The notes under the pieces are model-generated. The model made no database searches and was not told the DNA's origin. It saw only the letters and a program-made list of their open reading frames with translations. Positions 50,734 through 59,721 of a stretch of 64,000 bases of DNA are shown here, one piece after another (position 1 is the stretch's first letter; each line of letters begins with the position of its first letter). Source of the DNA: JAEUMD01 sp937950105 (GTDB lineage Bacteria; Pseudomonadota; Alphaproteobacteria; Rhizobiales; Hyphomicrobiaceae); assembly GCA_036821845.1 (NCBI GenBank), contig DAISIT010000004.1, forward strand, positions 1-64,000, written 5' to 3'. Position numbers and translations under genes: made by a program.

Positions 50734-51398
50734 GCGCTGCGACGCAAACGGCGGCCACGGCGCATGGAACGCATCATCACGCGCCTGCGCTGCGCGCCGA
50801 TCACCTGCTGATCGCCGAGATGGTGCGGCCGGGGTCGCGCGTGCTCGACGTCGGCTGCGGCGACGGCGCCCTGCTGCAACTGCTGGAGGACACCAAGGGC
50901 GTCGACGGGCGCGGCATCGAGCTGTCGCGCGAGCGCGTCAACGCCTGCGTGGCACGCGGCCTCTCCGTGATCCAGGGCGACGCCGACCGCGATCTCGCCG
51001 ACTATCCCGACGACGCCTTCGACTATTCGATCCTGAGCCTCACCATCCAGGCGACGCGCCAGCCGAAGACCGTGCTCGAGAACCTGCTGCGCATCGGCCA
51101 TCGCGCCATCGTCTCGTTCCCGAACTTCGGCCATTGGCGCATCCGCTCGCAGCTCATGTTCACCGGCCGCATGCCGATCACGCCGAACCTGCCCGAGCAG
51201 TGGTACGCGAGCCCCGACGGGCACCTCTGCACCATCAAGGATTTCGCCACGCTGGTCGGCCAGATCGACGCCGAAGTGGAGGACGCGTTCTCGTTCAACG
51301 CGCGCGGGCGGCGCATGGGCGTCAAAAGCTCGCTCGGCCTGCAGAACCTGTTCGGGGAAAAGGCCGTGTTCCTGCTGAAGCGCCGCGGCAAGGTGTGA
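50730..51398 (+). CDS. metW: MetW, partner of MetX
   Basis: 222 residues. A small class I methyltransferase-fold protein with VLDVGCGDGALLQLLED (motif I) and VSFPNFGHWRIRSQLMFTGRMP, the MetW signature. MetW is found next to metX throughout proteobacteria and is needed for, or stabilises, homoserine acylation; no methyl-transfer reaction is established. The start codon is inside the metX stop (ATGA), indicating coupled translation and likely equal amounts of both proteins. Confidence 0.92.
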   Translation: MSAATQTAATAHGTHHHAPALRADHLLIAEMVRPGSRVLDVGCGDGALLQLLEDTKGVDGRGIELSRERVNACVARGLSVIQGDADRDLADYPDDAFDYSILSLTIQATRQPKTVLENLLRIGHRAIVSFPNFGHWRIRSQLMFTGRMPITPNLPEQWYASPDGHLCTIKDFATLVGQIDAEVEDAFSFNARGRRMGVKSSLGLQNLFGEKAVFLLKRRGKV

Positions 51399-51550
51399 CG
51401 GCGGCGCTTCACGACGCGAGCAGGGCGGCAGATCGGCCATTCGTTAATCATGGTTTATAAAGTGCTACCGCAACTTGGGGTGCGCGATTAATCTCGGCTT
51501 TGAGCCGCCGGACACCCCACCCGTCCGGCGCGCCAAGGAGGCCAGTATCC

Positions 51551-51961
51551 ATGCGTAATCCGAGATCGATCCTCGGCGCGGCGATCGCCGCCGTTGCCCT
51601 TTGTGGCGCGGCGCTGCCTGCCGCCGCCGGTACCACCCGCATCGAGACGCGCCCGTTCTACGGTGCCGTCGTCACCATCGAGGAAGGCGTGCGCGTGTTC
51701 CGCCCGCTGCCGAACACCGACCGCGTCATCATCAATCCGGGCGGGCAGACGCCGCTGTCGCTCGGCTTCAACGAGACCTACGTCAACGAGCGCAACTACA
51801 ACTACAATTACAACTCGACCGAAAGTGGCGGCGGCGGTCGCGGCGGCGTTCCCTACGGCGTCGGCGGCTTCTATGGCTACGGCCACGGCAAAGGGCACCA
51901 CGGCGGCCGCAACGGCGGCCAGCACTACGGCGGAGGCATGCCGGGTCGTGGCGTGCGCTGA
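51551..51961 (+). CDS. Secreted Gly/His-rich hypothetical protein
   Basis: 136 residues; AAGGAGG upstream of the ATG. A signal peptide (SILGAAIAAVALCGAALPAAA) precedes a mature protein of about 110 residues. It has a short beta-type segment (TRIETRPFYGAVVTIEEGVR, FRPLPNTDRVIINPGG), an Asn/Tyr stretch and a Gly/His/Tyr-rich tail (YGYGHGKGHHGG). The tail could bind metal or be an adhesive surface. I know no family name. It stands alone after metW. Confidence 0.75.
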   Translation: MRNPRSILGAAIAAVALCGAALPAAAGTTRIETRPFYGAVVTIEEGVRVFRPLPNTDRVIINPGGQTPLSLGFNETYVNERNYNYNYNSTESGGGGRGGVPYGVGGFYGYGHGKGHHGGRNGGQHYGGGMPGRGVR

Positions 51962-52190
51962 CTGCTGGCGTGGGCCGCGAGCAAGAATGGGCTTCGTAGT
52001 CACAGCTTGAGAGCGTCCAGTTCGCGCTTCCGATGGGGGCGCAAGCGCAAATGCACTTTTGGTCACACGCGATCGGGCTCTCTCGGCTTGAGGCGCGAGG
52101 CTGACATCGCTACGAGTTGGCGGGCGTGGTTGGGTGAACCCTGGCTGCGCCTTTGCCTTGTTTGCGACGACGCACCGGGCCATCCGACAC

Positions 52191-52967
52191 ATGCCGCGCT
52201 ACCGCATCACCATCGAGTATGACGGCACGCCGTTCGTCGGCTGGCAGCGCCAGGCCGCCGGCGTCAGCGTGCAAGGCGCCATCGAGGATGCCATCCACGC
52301 CTTCTGTGGCGAGCGGGTGACGATCCGCGCGGCCGGGCGCACCGATGCGGGCGTGCACGCCACGGCGCAGGTGGCGCATTTCGATCTCGACCGCGCGCGC
52401 GACCCGTTCGTCATCCGCGCGGCCATCAACCAGCACCTGAAGCCGCGCCACGCCGTGGTGCTGGAATGTGCCGGGACGGCGGCGGATTTCGACGCGCGGT
52501 TTTCCGCGACCGCGCGCCACTATCTCTACCGCATCCTCAATCGCCGCGCGCCGCCGGCTCTCGACGCACACCGCGTCTGGTGGGTGGCGATCGACCTCGA
52601 CGCAGGCGCCATGGCAGAGGGTGCGGCGCATCTTATCGGCCGCCACGACTTCACGACGTTTCGCGCCGCGCAATGCCAGGCGTCATCACCTCTACGCACG
52701 CTCGACCGGCTCGATGTGACGCGCGATGGTGACGTGATCGAGATCCGTGCGTCGGCGCGCTCGTTCCTGCATCATCAGGTGCGCTCGATGGTCGGCAGCC
52801 TGAAGTACGTCGGCGAGGGCAAGTGGCGTCCCGAGGACATGGCCCGTGCTCTGGCGGCGCGCGACCGCAAGGCGTGCGGCGTCGTGGCGCCCGCGAGCGG
52901 CCTCTACCTCATCGGCGTCGACTACGGCGCACGCAGTGCTGGCGCTAACGACCAAGACGGCGATTGA
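52191..52967 (+). CDS. truA: tRNA pseudouridine synthase A
   Basis: 258 residues from ATG 52191; the frame is open upstream, but family members start at MPRYRITIEYDG. Catalytic Asp52 lies in GRTDAGVHA. Other blocks are RYRITIEYDGTPFVGWQRQ, HYLYRILNRR and SFLHHQVRSMVGSL. TruA makes pseudouridine at positions 38-40 of the tRNA anticodon arm. In many alphaproteobacteria it follows fmt, which is not present here. Confidence 0.95.
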   Translation: MPRYRITIEYDGTPFVGWQRQAAGVSVQGAIEDAIHAFCGERVTIRAAGRTDAGVHATAQVAHFDLDRARDPFVIRAAINQHLKPRHAVVLECAGTAADFDARFSATARHYLYRILNRRAPPALDAHRVWWVAIDLDAGAMAEGAAHLIGRHDFTTFRAAQCQASSPLRTLDRLDVTRDGDVIEIRASARSFLHHQVRSMVGSLKYVGEGKWRPEDMARALAARDRKACGVVAPASGLYLIGVDYGARSAGANDQDGD

Positions 52968-53102
52968 GTGGCGCGAGCAATGGTACCTCAGGCCGGGTAA
53001 TCGAACGTCCGCATGTCCTGACGGCGCTTGCCCTTGACATGACTAATCTGGCGCTGATCCATGCGTATTCAATATTGCTGCGAATCTAGGATGGAGTCTC
53101 TG

Positions 53103-53363
53103 ATGTACGGACTGATCGGATTCGTTATAGCCGTGTTTGTGCGCGACATGCGACTCGGGTTCGTGCTCATGGTAGCTTTCTGCGGGCTATCAGCAGTTGC
53201 GGCGTCAATGATGCTAGATATCCCGGCTCTTCGTGCCGTGCCGCTCGCCCTACTCTCCGGTGCAGTTTGGTTCGGAATCGGCCACGTCGTTGTGAGGGCT
53301 TTAGACAGCCTTGAGGTTTGGTTCCAGCGACGCATCGTGGCGCAGACAAAACAATCGCGTTAA
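53103..53363 (+). CDS. Small hypothetical membrane protein
   Basis: 86 residues with about three hydrophobic segments (GLIGFVIAVFV, LGFVLMVAFCGLSAVAASMML, VPLALLSGAVWFGIGHVVV). GGAG lies 5 nt upstream of ATG 53103; ATG 53091 is in frame. Base composition is more AT-rich than in truA and the next gene, so it may be a recent arrival. No family recognised. Confidence 0.55.
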   Translation: MYGLIGFVIAVFVRDMRLGFVLMVAFCGLSAVAASMMLDIPALRAVPLALLSGAVWFGIGHVVVRALDSLEVWFQRRIVAQTKQSR

Positions 53364-53524
53364 TTGTTCTGGATCGATCGCTCTGACCTCAAGAGGCGCT
53401 ACGACTTTGGAGTTGGTGAATACCTGGTGCGCGTAACGGCGCGACGCCCTTGCAATCGAACGGCTTGATTGTTCAATAGCTGTACTCGGCATGAAGCACC
53501 CGCTCGCAAACCGGAACGCTCGAG

Positions 53525-54493
53525 ATGACAACGGGGACGCTCAAACAGGCCATACAGCAGCAGCGTCAGGAGCTGACGGCTCGGCTCGGCGCCAGCATGC
53601 GTGCCCTCGCAGGCAGATGCCGCGATGTCTTTGCCGATCGCGCCGCCGTCGAGGCGATACTCGCCGCCGAACTCGCCGGAATGCCGCATTGCAAGCATCT
53701 CTTCGCGCTCGACGCGCACGGCCGCCAGTTCGTCGACAACATCACGCGCGACGGACGTGATCCGTCCCACTTCGGACGCGATCGCTCGCGCCGGCCCTAT
53801 CTCGAGGGTGTCGTCGGCAGCACGGATTTCAAGCTGTCGGAAGCCTACATCAGCCGCAACCGCAAGCGGCCGATGCTGACGGCGGTGCAGGTGGTGCGCG
53901 ACAACGACGGCCGCATGATCGGATTTCTCGGCGCCGACTACGACCTGCGCGAGTTGCCGGCGACTGAGGACCTGTATCAGGAGGCCGCCGGCTGGCGTCA
54001 GGTCAAAGGCGATCCGGCGATCCGGGGCGGCCTCTTCGCGCAGACGCGGGTACAGAGCGTCGTGGACGACCATCTCGACGTGGTGCTGCCACTGATGACC
54101 GAGCTCATGACGGAGCGCGGCATCTTCCACGGCAAGCTGCATTTCTCCAGCAGCCGCGCCTCGATCTGGCCGATGAGTGATCCCTACAGCTACCGGCTGC
54201 TCGATGCGACCGACCTGCTCGATCCCGGCACGTGCCTCGCCTACAAGAACGAACGGTATCCCGATTGCGCTTGCGTACCGCGCGAGACCATCCCCGCGAT
54301 CTTCGCCATGTTTCGCGAACTGCGCCTCGCCGACGAGACGATCTATCTGCGCTCCGGCTCGCTCAACATCTGCAACGGCCTCGTCAGCTTGAACTTCTCG
54401 TGCGACGGCACGCACTATGCCCGCTACGACGAGCTTCTCGGTCGCGGCATCGATTTCTGGCTCGGTGGCGCCGTGAGTATCAGGTCCCCGTGA
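53525..54493 (+). CDS. Stand-alone PDC (Cache-like) sensor protein
   Basis: 322 residues. The central part (LFALDAHGRQFVDNITR, SRRPYLEGVVGSTDFKLSEAYISR, TAVQVVRDNDGRMIGFLGADYDLRELP) is a PDC/Cache ligand-binding domain like those in periplasmic parts of chemoreceptors. Here there is no signal peptide, membrane helix, kinase, HAMP or cyclase domain, so it is probably a cytosolic soluble sensor. The second half (170-322) has several Cys (YPDCACVPRE, NICNGLVSLNFSCDG) and matches no domain I know. Similar stand-alone proteins exist in proteobacteria with unproven function. Confidence 0.78.
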   Translation: MTTGTLKQAIQQQRQELTARLGASMRALAGRCRDVFADRAAVEAILAAELAGMPHCKHLFALDAHGRQFVDNITRDGRDPSHFGRDRSRRPYLEGVVGSTDFKLSEAYISRNRKRPMLTAVQVVRDNDGRMIGFLGADYDLRELPATEDLYQEAAGWRQVKGDPAIRGGLFAQTRVQSVVDDHLDVVLPLMTELMTERGIFHGKLHFSSSRASIWPMSDPYSYRLLDATDLLDPGTCLAYKNERYPDCACVPRETIPAIFAMFRELRLADETIYLRSGSLNICNGLVSLNFSCDGTHYARYDELLGRGIDFWLGGAVSIRSP

Positions 54494-54535
54494 GAGCTAC
54501 GGCACGCGCGGACGAGGTGCAGCGGCCGATCCCGC

Positions 54536-54757
54536 TCACGGGTGCATGCGGTCTTCCTCGTCGAGGCTCGGACGACGTGGCCGGGGACCGTGGTTTTTCG
54601 GCAGCAGCAACAGCACGATCAGCGCCGGCGGCAGCACGAACGACCATGCGGCCCAGAACGAATAGTCGCGGTTCTTCATGCCGGCGAGCATGGCGCCGGC
54701 AATGCCGCTGACGATCATGAGCACACCGGCGCCGACGATGTACTTGACGGGGTCCAC
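54536..54757 (-). CDS. Small two-helix membrane protein
   Basis: 73 residues from the GTG at 54755-54757, with GGGAG 8 nt upstream; a longer in-frame ATG at 54805 adds a poorly supported basic leader. Two membrane helices (YIVGAGVLMIVSGIAGAMLAG and FWAAWSFVLPPALIVLLLLP) and a basic, Pro-rich tail. No family recognised. It lies between the PDC gene and nadC and converges on the former. Confidence 0.6.
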   Translation of the reverse strand: MDPVKYIVGAGVLMIVSGIAGAMLAGMKNRDYSFWAAWSFVLPPALIVLLLLPKNHGPRPRRPSLDEEDRMHP

Positions 54758-54887
54758 GTATTTTCTCCCAGGCTGCGGCCCGCCTCGGAGGCGGGACCGA
54801 CGCAACGGTTCTCCGCTGCAAGTATGTCAAAAGCGCGCCCGCGTCACCGGGTGAGACGCCGCACCTCAGCAAGCGACTGATCAGGCG

Positions 54888-55790
54888 TTAAAAATCGAGA
54901 CCGAGATCGAGAACGGGCGCCGAGTGGGTCAGCGCGCCGACCGAGATCAGATCGACGCCCGCTTCCGCAATCGCGCGCACGGTATCGAGATTGACACCGC
55001 CGGAGGCTTCGGCCAGCGCGCGACCGCCGATCATGGCGACGGCCTTTCGCAGGGTCTCGGGCGCCATGTTGTCGAGCAGCACGGCATCGACCTTGTGCGC
55101 GAGCACCGTCGCCAGTTGTTCGAGCGTATCGACCTCGACCTCGATCTTCACCATGTGGCCGGCGTGGGCGCGCGCGGCACGGATGGCTTCACCGACACCA
55201 CCGACGGCGGCGATGTGGTTGTCCTTGATGAGCACGGCGTCGTAGAGGCCGATACGGTGATTGGAGCCGCCGCCGCAGCGCACGGCATATTTCTCGAACG
55301 CGCGCAGGCCTGGCGTCGTCTTTCTCGTATCGACGATCTTCGCCGCCGTGCCCTCGACCGCGTCGACGTAGCGGCGGGTGAGTGTGGCGATGCCCGACAT
55401 GCGGCCCATGAAGTTGAGCGCGACGCGCTCGCCCGTCAGGATGGCGCGCGCCGGGCCCTCGATACGCAACACCACATCACCGGGCGAGACGGTGGAGCCG
55501 TCACCGTGGACCGCCGTCACGCGCACACGCTCGTCCACCTCGCGGAAGGCGGCGATGGCGACATCGACACCCGAGATCACGCCCGGCTTGCGTGCAACCA
55601 TCACGGCGCGGGCCATGGTCGTCGCGGGAATGGTCGCGTTCGTCGTGATGTCGCCGACGAGCCCGAGGTCCTCGGCCAGCGCATCGGCGACGGCGCGGCG
55701 GATCACGGTCGCCGGCAGCGGTGCGAGATCGGAGACGTGGACCTCTGCAACGGCCGATGGGCTCGCGGTGCTCTTCTTCACGGCGCGCAC
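54888..55790 (-). CDS. nadC: Nicotinate-nucleotide pyrophosphorylase (quinolinate phosphoribosyltransferase)
   Basis: 300 residues from the GTG at 55788-55790, supported by GGAGG 5 nt upstream; a GTG at 55781 would give a 4-bp overlap with nadB. NadC joins quinolinate and PRPP to nicotinate mononucleotide. Landmarks are EDLGLVGDITTNA, FMGRMSGIATLTRRYVDAV, DTRKTTPGLRAFEKYAVRCG, KDNHI and VEVDTLEQL. It is the last gene of the nadA-nadB-nadC operon of de novo NAD synthesis. Confidence 0.95.
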   Translation of the reverse strand: MRAVKKSTASPSAVAEVHVSDLAPLPATVIRRAVADALAEDLGLVGDITTNATIPATTMARAVMVARKPGVISGVDVAIAAFREVDERVRVTAVHGDGSTVSPGDVVLRIEGPARAILTGERVALNFMGRMSGIATLTRRYVDAVEGTAAKIVDTRKTTPGLRAFEKYAVRCGGGSNHRIGLYDAVLIKDNHIAAVGGVGEAIRAARAHAGHMVKIEVEVDTLEQLATVLAHKVDAVLLDNMAPETLRKAVAMIGGRALAEASGGVNLDTVRAIAEAGVDLISVGALTHSAPVLDLGLDF

Positions 55791-57484
55791 GCGACCTCCG
55801 CATCGCAGGCGAGGAACGCTTCGGCACCCGCCGCTATCGTCGAGGCGCGCATGCGGGCTTCGAAGGCCTCGAGTTCGCCGAGCGTCATGAAGCTGCGCTT
55901 GGCCTGCGCCGGATCGGCTTCGGGGAAATCGCTGCGATAGTGGCCGCCACGGCTTTCCGCACGCAGCAGCGCCGCAGCGGTGACGAAGCGCGCCGTCAGC
56001 AGCATGTTGGCGAGCTGCGCATCGCCATGCGCCTCGTCGGCCAACTCCGCCAGTCGGATCAGCGCCCGCGCCAGACCGTGGCGATGGCGCACGACCCCGA
56101 CCTCGGCGTTCATGATGTCGCGCAACTCGTCGTGGATCGCCTCGCGTTCACGGCTCGACATCGGCATCGAAGTCCGCACCGGATGCAGCGCCGCGGCTTC
56201 GAGGACGCGGCCGTCGCGCACCGTGCCGGCGATGTCGTCGGCGACGCGCGCCGCGAACACGACGGCCTCGAGCAGCGAGTTCGAGGCCAGCCGGTTGGCG
56301 CCATGCAGCCCGGTCGAGGCGACCTCGCCGACCGCCCAAAGCCCGGCGACGCTGGTGCGCCCGCGCGTGTCGGTGGCGATGCCGCCCATGTGATAGTGCT
56401 CGGCAGGTGCCACCGGGATCGGTTCGCGCACAGGATCGATACCGGCGGCGCGGCAGTGCGCGTAAACGGTCGGGAACAACTCGGGGAAGCGCGCGCCAAT
56501 GGCCGCGCGGCAATCGAGGTAGGGCTGGCGGCCGGCGGCGATCTCGCTGGCCACGGCGCGAGCGACGATGTCGCGGGGCGCGAGTTCGGCGGACGGGTGC
56601 ACGCCGGGCATGAAGCGGCGGCCGGTGCCGTCGACGAGGAGCGCGCCTTCGCCGCGCAGCGCTTCCGATGCGAGCGGGGCGGGATCGGCGCCGACATCGA
56701 GCGCGGTCGGGTGGAACTGCACGAACTCGGCGTCGGCGATGACCGCTCCGGCGCGGGCTGCGAACGCCAGCGCTTCGCCGCGTGCGTAAGCCGGGTTGGT
56801 CGTGACGCGATAGAGCGCGCCGATGCCGCCGGTCGCCAGCACGACGGCGCGGGCGGGCAACAGATCGTAGGTGTCGGTACGTGAGGACCTTGCGCCCGTG
56901 ACCGCGCTCGTGCCCGCGCCGCGCTTGAGGCGGACGCCGCTGACGCTGCCCTGCTGGTGAATGAGGTCGATCGCCTCGTAACCCTCGAGCACGCGGATCG
57001 ACGGCGTCTCGCGCACGCGCGCGATCAACGCCTGCATGATCGCGGCGCCGGCGCGATCACCGGCCACGCGTACGACTCGCTTCTCCGAGTGCGCGGCCTC
57101 GCGCGACAGTACGAAGCCGCCGCTGGTGTCGCGATCGAACGGCACGCCGAAAGCGACGAGATCGGCGATGCGGTCGGCCGCTTCGTCGGCGACCAGATGC
57201 GCCACCTCGGGATCGACGATACCGGCGCCTGCAGCGAGCGTATCGGCCGTATGCTTCTCCGCGCTGTCGCCCTCACCGACGGCAGCGGCGACGCCACCCT
57301 GCGCCCACACACTCGACGCGCCTTCGCCGAGCCGCGCGGCGGCGACCACCGTGACGGGCGTGGGCGCGAGGCGCAGCGCGGTGAACAGTCCGGCGAGGCC
57401 GGCGCCGACGATGACGATGTCGCCCGTGGAGCGCGGCGCGCCTGCCGGGCGGAACGTCCCCTTCGCGGTCATCCGGTCACTCAT
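55778..57484 (-). CDS. nadB: L-aspartate oxidase
   Basis: 568 residues from the ATG at 57482-57484 (GGGAG upstream). A flavoprotein that oxidises L-aspartate to iminoaspartate, the substrate of NadA. It has the FAD-binding IVIVGAGLAGLFTALRL, VWAQGGVAAAVGEGDS, FVQFHPTAL, RFMPGVHPSAELAPRDIVAR, HYHMGGI and GLHGANRLASNSLLE blocks. Length is a little above the usual 530-540. It overlaps nadC by 13 bp and follows nadA by about 90 bp. Confidence 0.95.
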   Translation of the reverse strand: MSDRMTAKGTFRPAGAPRSTGDIVIVGAGLAGLFTALRLAPTPVTVVAAARLGEGASSVWAQGGVAAAVGEGDSAEKHTADTLAAGAGIVDPEVAHLVADEAADRIADLVAFGVPFDRDTSGGFVLSREAAHSEKRVVRVAGDRAGAAIMQALIARVRETPSIRVLEGYEAIDLIHQQGSVSGVRLKRGAGTSAVTGARSSRTDTYDLLPARAVVLATGGIGALYRVTTNPAYARGEALAFAARAGAVIADAEFVQFHPTALDVGADPAPLASEALRGEGALLVDGTGRRFMPGVHPSAELAPRDIVARAVASEIAAGRQPYLDCRAAIGARFPELFPTVYAHCRAAGIDPVREPIPVAPAEHYHMGGIATDTRGRTSVAGLWAVGEVASTGLHGANRLASNSLLEAVVFAARVADDIAGTVRDGRVLEAAALHPVRTSMPMSSREREAIHDELRDIMNAEVGVVRHRHGLARALIRLAELADEAHGDAQLANMLLTARFVTAAALLRAESRGGHYRSDFPEADPAQAKRSFMTLGELEAFEARMRASTIAAGAEAFLACDAEVACAP

Positions 57485-57577
57485 TCGTCGTCTCCCAACG
57501 GTCGAGGTGAAGCGCTGGTTCGAAGGAGAAACGTGCGGCGCAAAGAACCGGAGTTCATTACGCCGCACGGGTCGGGA

Positions 57578-58654
57578 TCAGCTCGTCAGGTTCACCATGC
57601 GCTCGACCGCTCGGCGCGCCCTCTCGGCGACGGTCGGATCGACATGCACCTCGTGCTGCATGTACCTGAGGCTGTCGTAGATCTTCTCGAGGCTGATGCG
57701 CTTCATGTGCGGGCAGAGATTGCACGGCCGCACGAAATCGACGTCGGGCGCCTCCGCCGCGACGTTGGATGCCATCGAGCACTCGGTGACGAGCACGACC
57801 TTCTTCGGCCGCTTCGTCTTGACCCAGTCGATCATGGCGGCGGTCGAGCCGGTGAAGTCGGCCGTCTTGATGACGTCCGGCGGGCACTCCGGGTGCGCGA
57901 TGATCTTGGTCGCCGGGTCGGCCTCGCGATAGGCTTCGAGTTCCTCGGCGGTGAAGCGCTCGTGAACCTCGCAGGCGCCCTTCCAGGCGATGATCTCGAC
58001 CTTGGTGAGGGTCTGCACGTACTTGGCGAGATACTGGTCCGGGATCAGCAGCACGCGCGGCGCGCCGAGGCTCTCGACCACCTTGACGGCGTTCGACGAC
58101 GTGCAGGTGATGTCGCATTCGGCCTTCACGGCGGCGCTGGTGTTGACGTAGGTGACGATCGGCACGCCCGGATACGCTTCGCGCAGGGCGCGCACGTCCG
58201 CGGCGGTGATCGATTCCGCGAGCGAGCAGCCGGCCTTCATGTCGGGGATCAGCACCGTCTTGTCGGGCGAGAGCAGCTTCGAGGTCTCGGCCATGAAGTG
58301 AACGCCGGCCTGCACGATCACGTCCGCCTTGGTGCGTGCGGCCTCCTTGGCGAGCTGCAAGCTGTCGCCACGGAAGTCGCCGACGCAGTGGAAGATCTCC
58401 GGCGTCATGTAGTTGTGCGCCAGGATGACGGCGTTGCGTTCCTTCTTCAGCTCGTTGATGGCCTTGATGAGCGGCGCGTAGTGCGGCCATTCCATCGGCG
58501 TGACCACATGCTTCACGCGCTCGTAGAGCGGCGCCATCTCGGCGGCGAGTGCCGGGGTGAACGCGGGCAGATCTCGCAGCGGGGCCGGGCGGGCACCGAC
58601 AGGTGCCGGGCAAGCGGCATCGGTGCGGGTCGCGGCTGCGGAAGCGATGGCCAT
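57578..58654 (-). CDS. nadA: Quinolinate synthase
   Basis: 358 residues from the ATG at 58652-58654, with AGGTGG 7 nt upstream. It condenses iminoaspartate and dihydroxyacetone phosphate to quinolinate. The three Cys ligands of the 4Fe-4S cluster are visible in DMKAGCSLAE, HPECPPD (or the nearby CTSSN) and RPCNLCPHM. HNYMTPEIFH and VIVQAGVHFMAETSKLL are typical. First gene of nadABC; palindromic operators lie 65-140 bp upstream of its start. Confidence 0.95.
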   Translation of the reverse strand: MAIASAAATRTDAACPAPVGARPAPLRDLPAFTPALAAEMAPLYERVKHVVTPMEWPHYAPLIKAINELKKERNAVILAHNYMTPEIFHCVGDFRGDSLQLAKEAARTKADVIVQAGVHFMAETSKLLSPDKTVLIPDMKAGCSLAESITAADVRALREAYPGVPIVTYVNTSAAVKAECDITCTSSNAVKVVESLGAPRVLLIPDQYLAKYVQTLTKVEIIAWKGACEVHERFTAEELEAYREADPATKIIAHPECPPDVIKTADFTGSTAAMIDWVKTKRPKKVVLVTECSMASNVAAEAPDVDFVRPCNLCPHMKRISLEKIYDSLRYMQHEVHVDPTVAERARRAVERMVNLTS

Positions 58655-58718
58655 GTCCAATCCACCTTCTGCTGACTGCGCCCGTCGCCGGACGCTGCGT
58701 CATCGAGAGGCGTCTCGA

Positions 58719-58794
58719 ATGCTCATTGTGAGCATAAGTCACGCCCGGCTTGTGTCGGCAAGGCCGACACCCTCATTTGTGCTCAAAACGAGCA
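58719..58794 (-). promoter_or_regulatory. nad operon operator array (two TGCTCA-type sites and a hairpin)
   Basis: Site 1 at 58719-58735 is a perfect inverted repeat, ATGCTCA-TTG-TGAGCAT. Site 2 at 58780-58794, TGCTCA-AAA-CGAGCA, is the same motif with one mismatch. Between them, at 58752-58770, GTGTCGGC and GCCGACAC form a perfect 8-bp palindrome around AAG. They occupy the presumed nadA promoter. A NadQ-type repressor, known for nad genes of Rhizobiales, is the best guess for the TGCTCA-N3-TGAGCA sites; its gene is not in the window. The rest of 58655-59003 shows no gene. Confidence 0.75.
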
Positions 58795-59003
58795 TTGGTG
58801 AGTGGTTCTAAGATAGGGGACCGTTGGGGAAATTTCCAGAAGATTGAAGCTTTTTTGACAGGGTGCCAGAACGGCGGTGAGGTGGCCGCCACCGGGTGTT
58901 CGCTTGCCGCGCGACCAGGCGTAGACAAGCGCTGCAACTGCTTGCCGTGCCGCCAGACAGGGCAACGAATTGCGAAGGCGTTTCATCGTTTCAGCGGGGG
59001 CGG

Positions 59004-59459
59004 ATGAAGGATCGTGCAGTTCGAGCGCTGGCCGCCCGCCAGCAATGCGCCGGCGCCAGCGTCCTGCTGTTTCGCGGCGACGAGGTGCTGCTGGTCGAGC
59101 GGGGCCCCGGGCGTGCGGGCGCGGGCCTCTGGAGCGCGCCGGGTGGGCACGTCGAGTCGGGCGAGAGTGCGGAAATGGCGGCACGCCGCGAACTGCTCGA
59201 GGAGACGGGGCTCGCCGCCGCAGCGTTGATCGAGGTCGCGGTGCATCCCGTCCGGCTGACATCGGCGGAGGGCGCCCCGGTCACCTGCCGCGTCACCGTG
59301 TTTGCGGGGTATGCAACAGCGGCAGCGAGGCCCGTGGCCGGCGGTGATGCCGCTGACGCCCGCTTCGTGCCGCTTTCCGGCATCGGCGCGTTGTCGGTGA
59401 CGGCCGGGCTGCCGGCGCTCATCGCCTCTGCGCGGGACAGGCTCCAGGGCAATCGCTGA
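59004..59459 (+). CDS. Nudix hydrolase
   Basis: 151 residues from ATG 59004; the frame is open upstream to 58896. The Nudix box reads GGHVESGESAEMAARRELLE then ETGL, matching G-x5-E-x7-R-E-x2-E-E-x-G. Such enzymes cleave nucleoside diphosphates linked to other groups, for example oxidised nucleotides, NADH or ADP-ribose. There is no winged-helix domain, so it is not the NrtR regulator despite sitting next to nadA. The substrate is unknown. Confidence 0.88.
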   Translation: MKDRAVRALAARQQCAGASVLLFRGDEVLLVERGPGRAGAGLWSAPGGHVESGESAEMAARRELLEETGLAAAALIEVAVHPVRLTSAEGAPVTCRVTVFAGYATAAARPVAGGDAADARFVPLSGIGALSVTAGLPALIASARDRLQGNR

Positions 59460-59721
59460 AACGCCACGGTGCCAGAATATCGTGGCAGAGGCCGATCGCC
59501 CGGTTGCAGGCGCATGCGCTTGCATCGAAGGTGTGAATCAGTCCCTGAGACACGGGAGGGGACAGGGCCGGCGGTGCCTCAATTCCAATTGATCCCTACC
59601 TGCTCTATGGATCGATCTGTCAACACGGCCCCCGCCGGGGCAGCGCTTCACCGGACGCCGGTCGAGAGCGCCGGGGCACTTTGCTCTGGAACTTGCGCGA
59701 GCAACAGACACGGGTACGGAC

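Noticed and set aside
59004..59459. NrtR regulator next to the nad operon
   Set aside because: The protein has a Nudix box but is only 151 residues and has no C-terminal winged helix, which NrtR requires.
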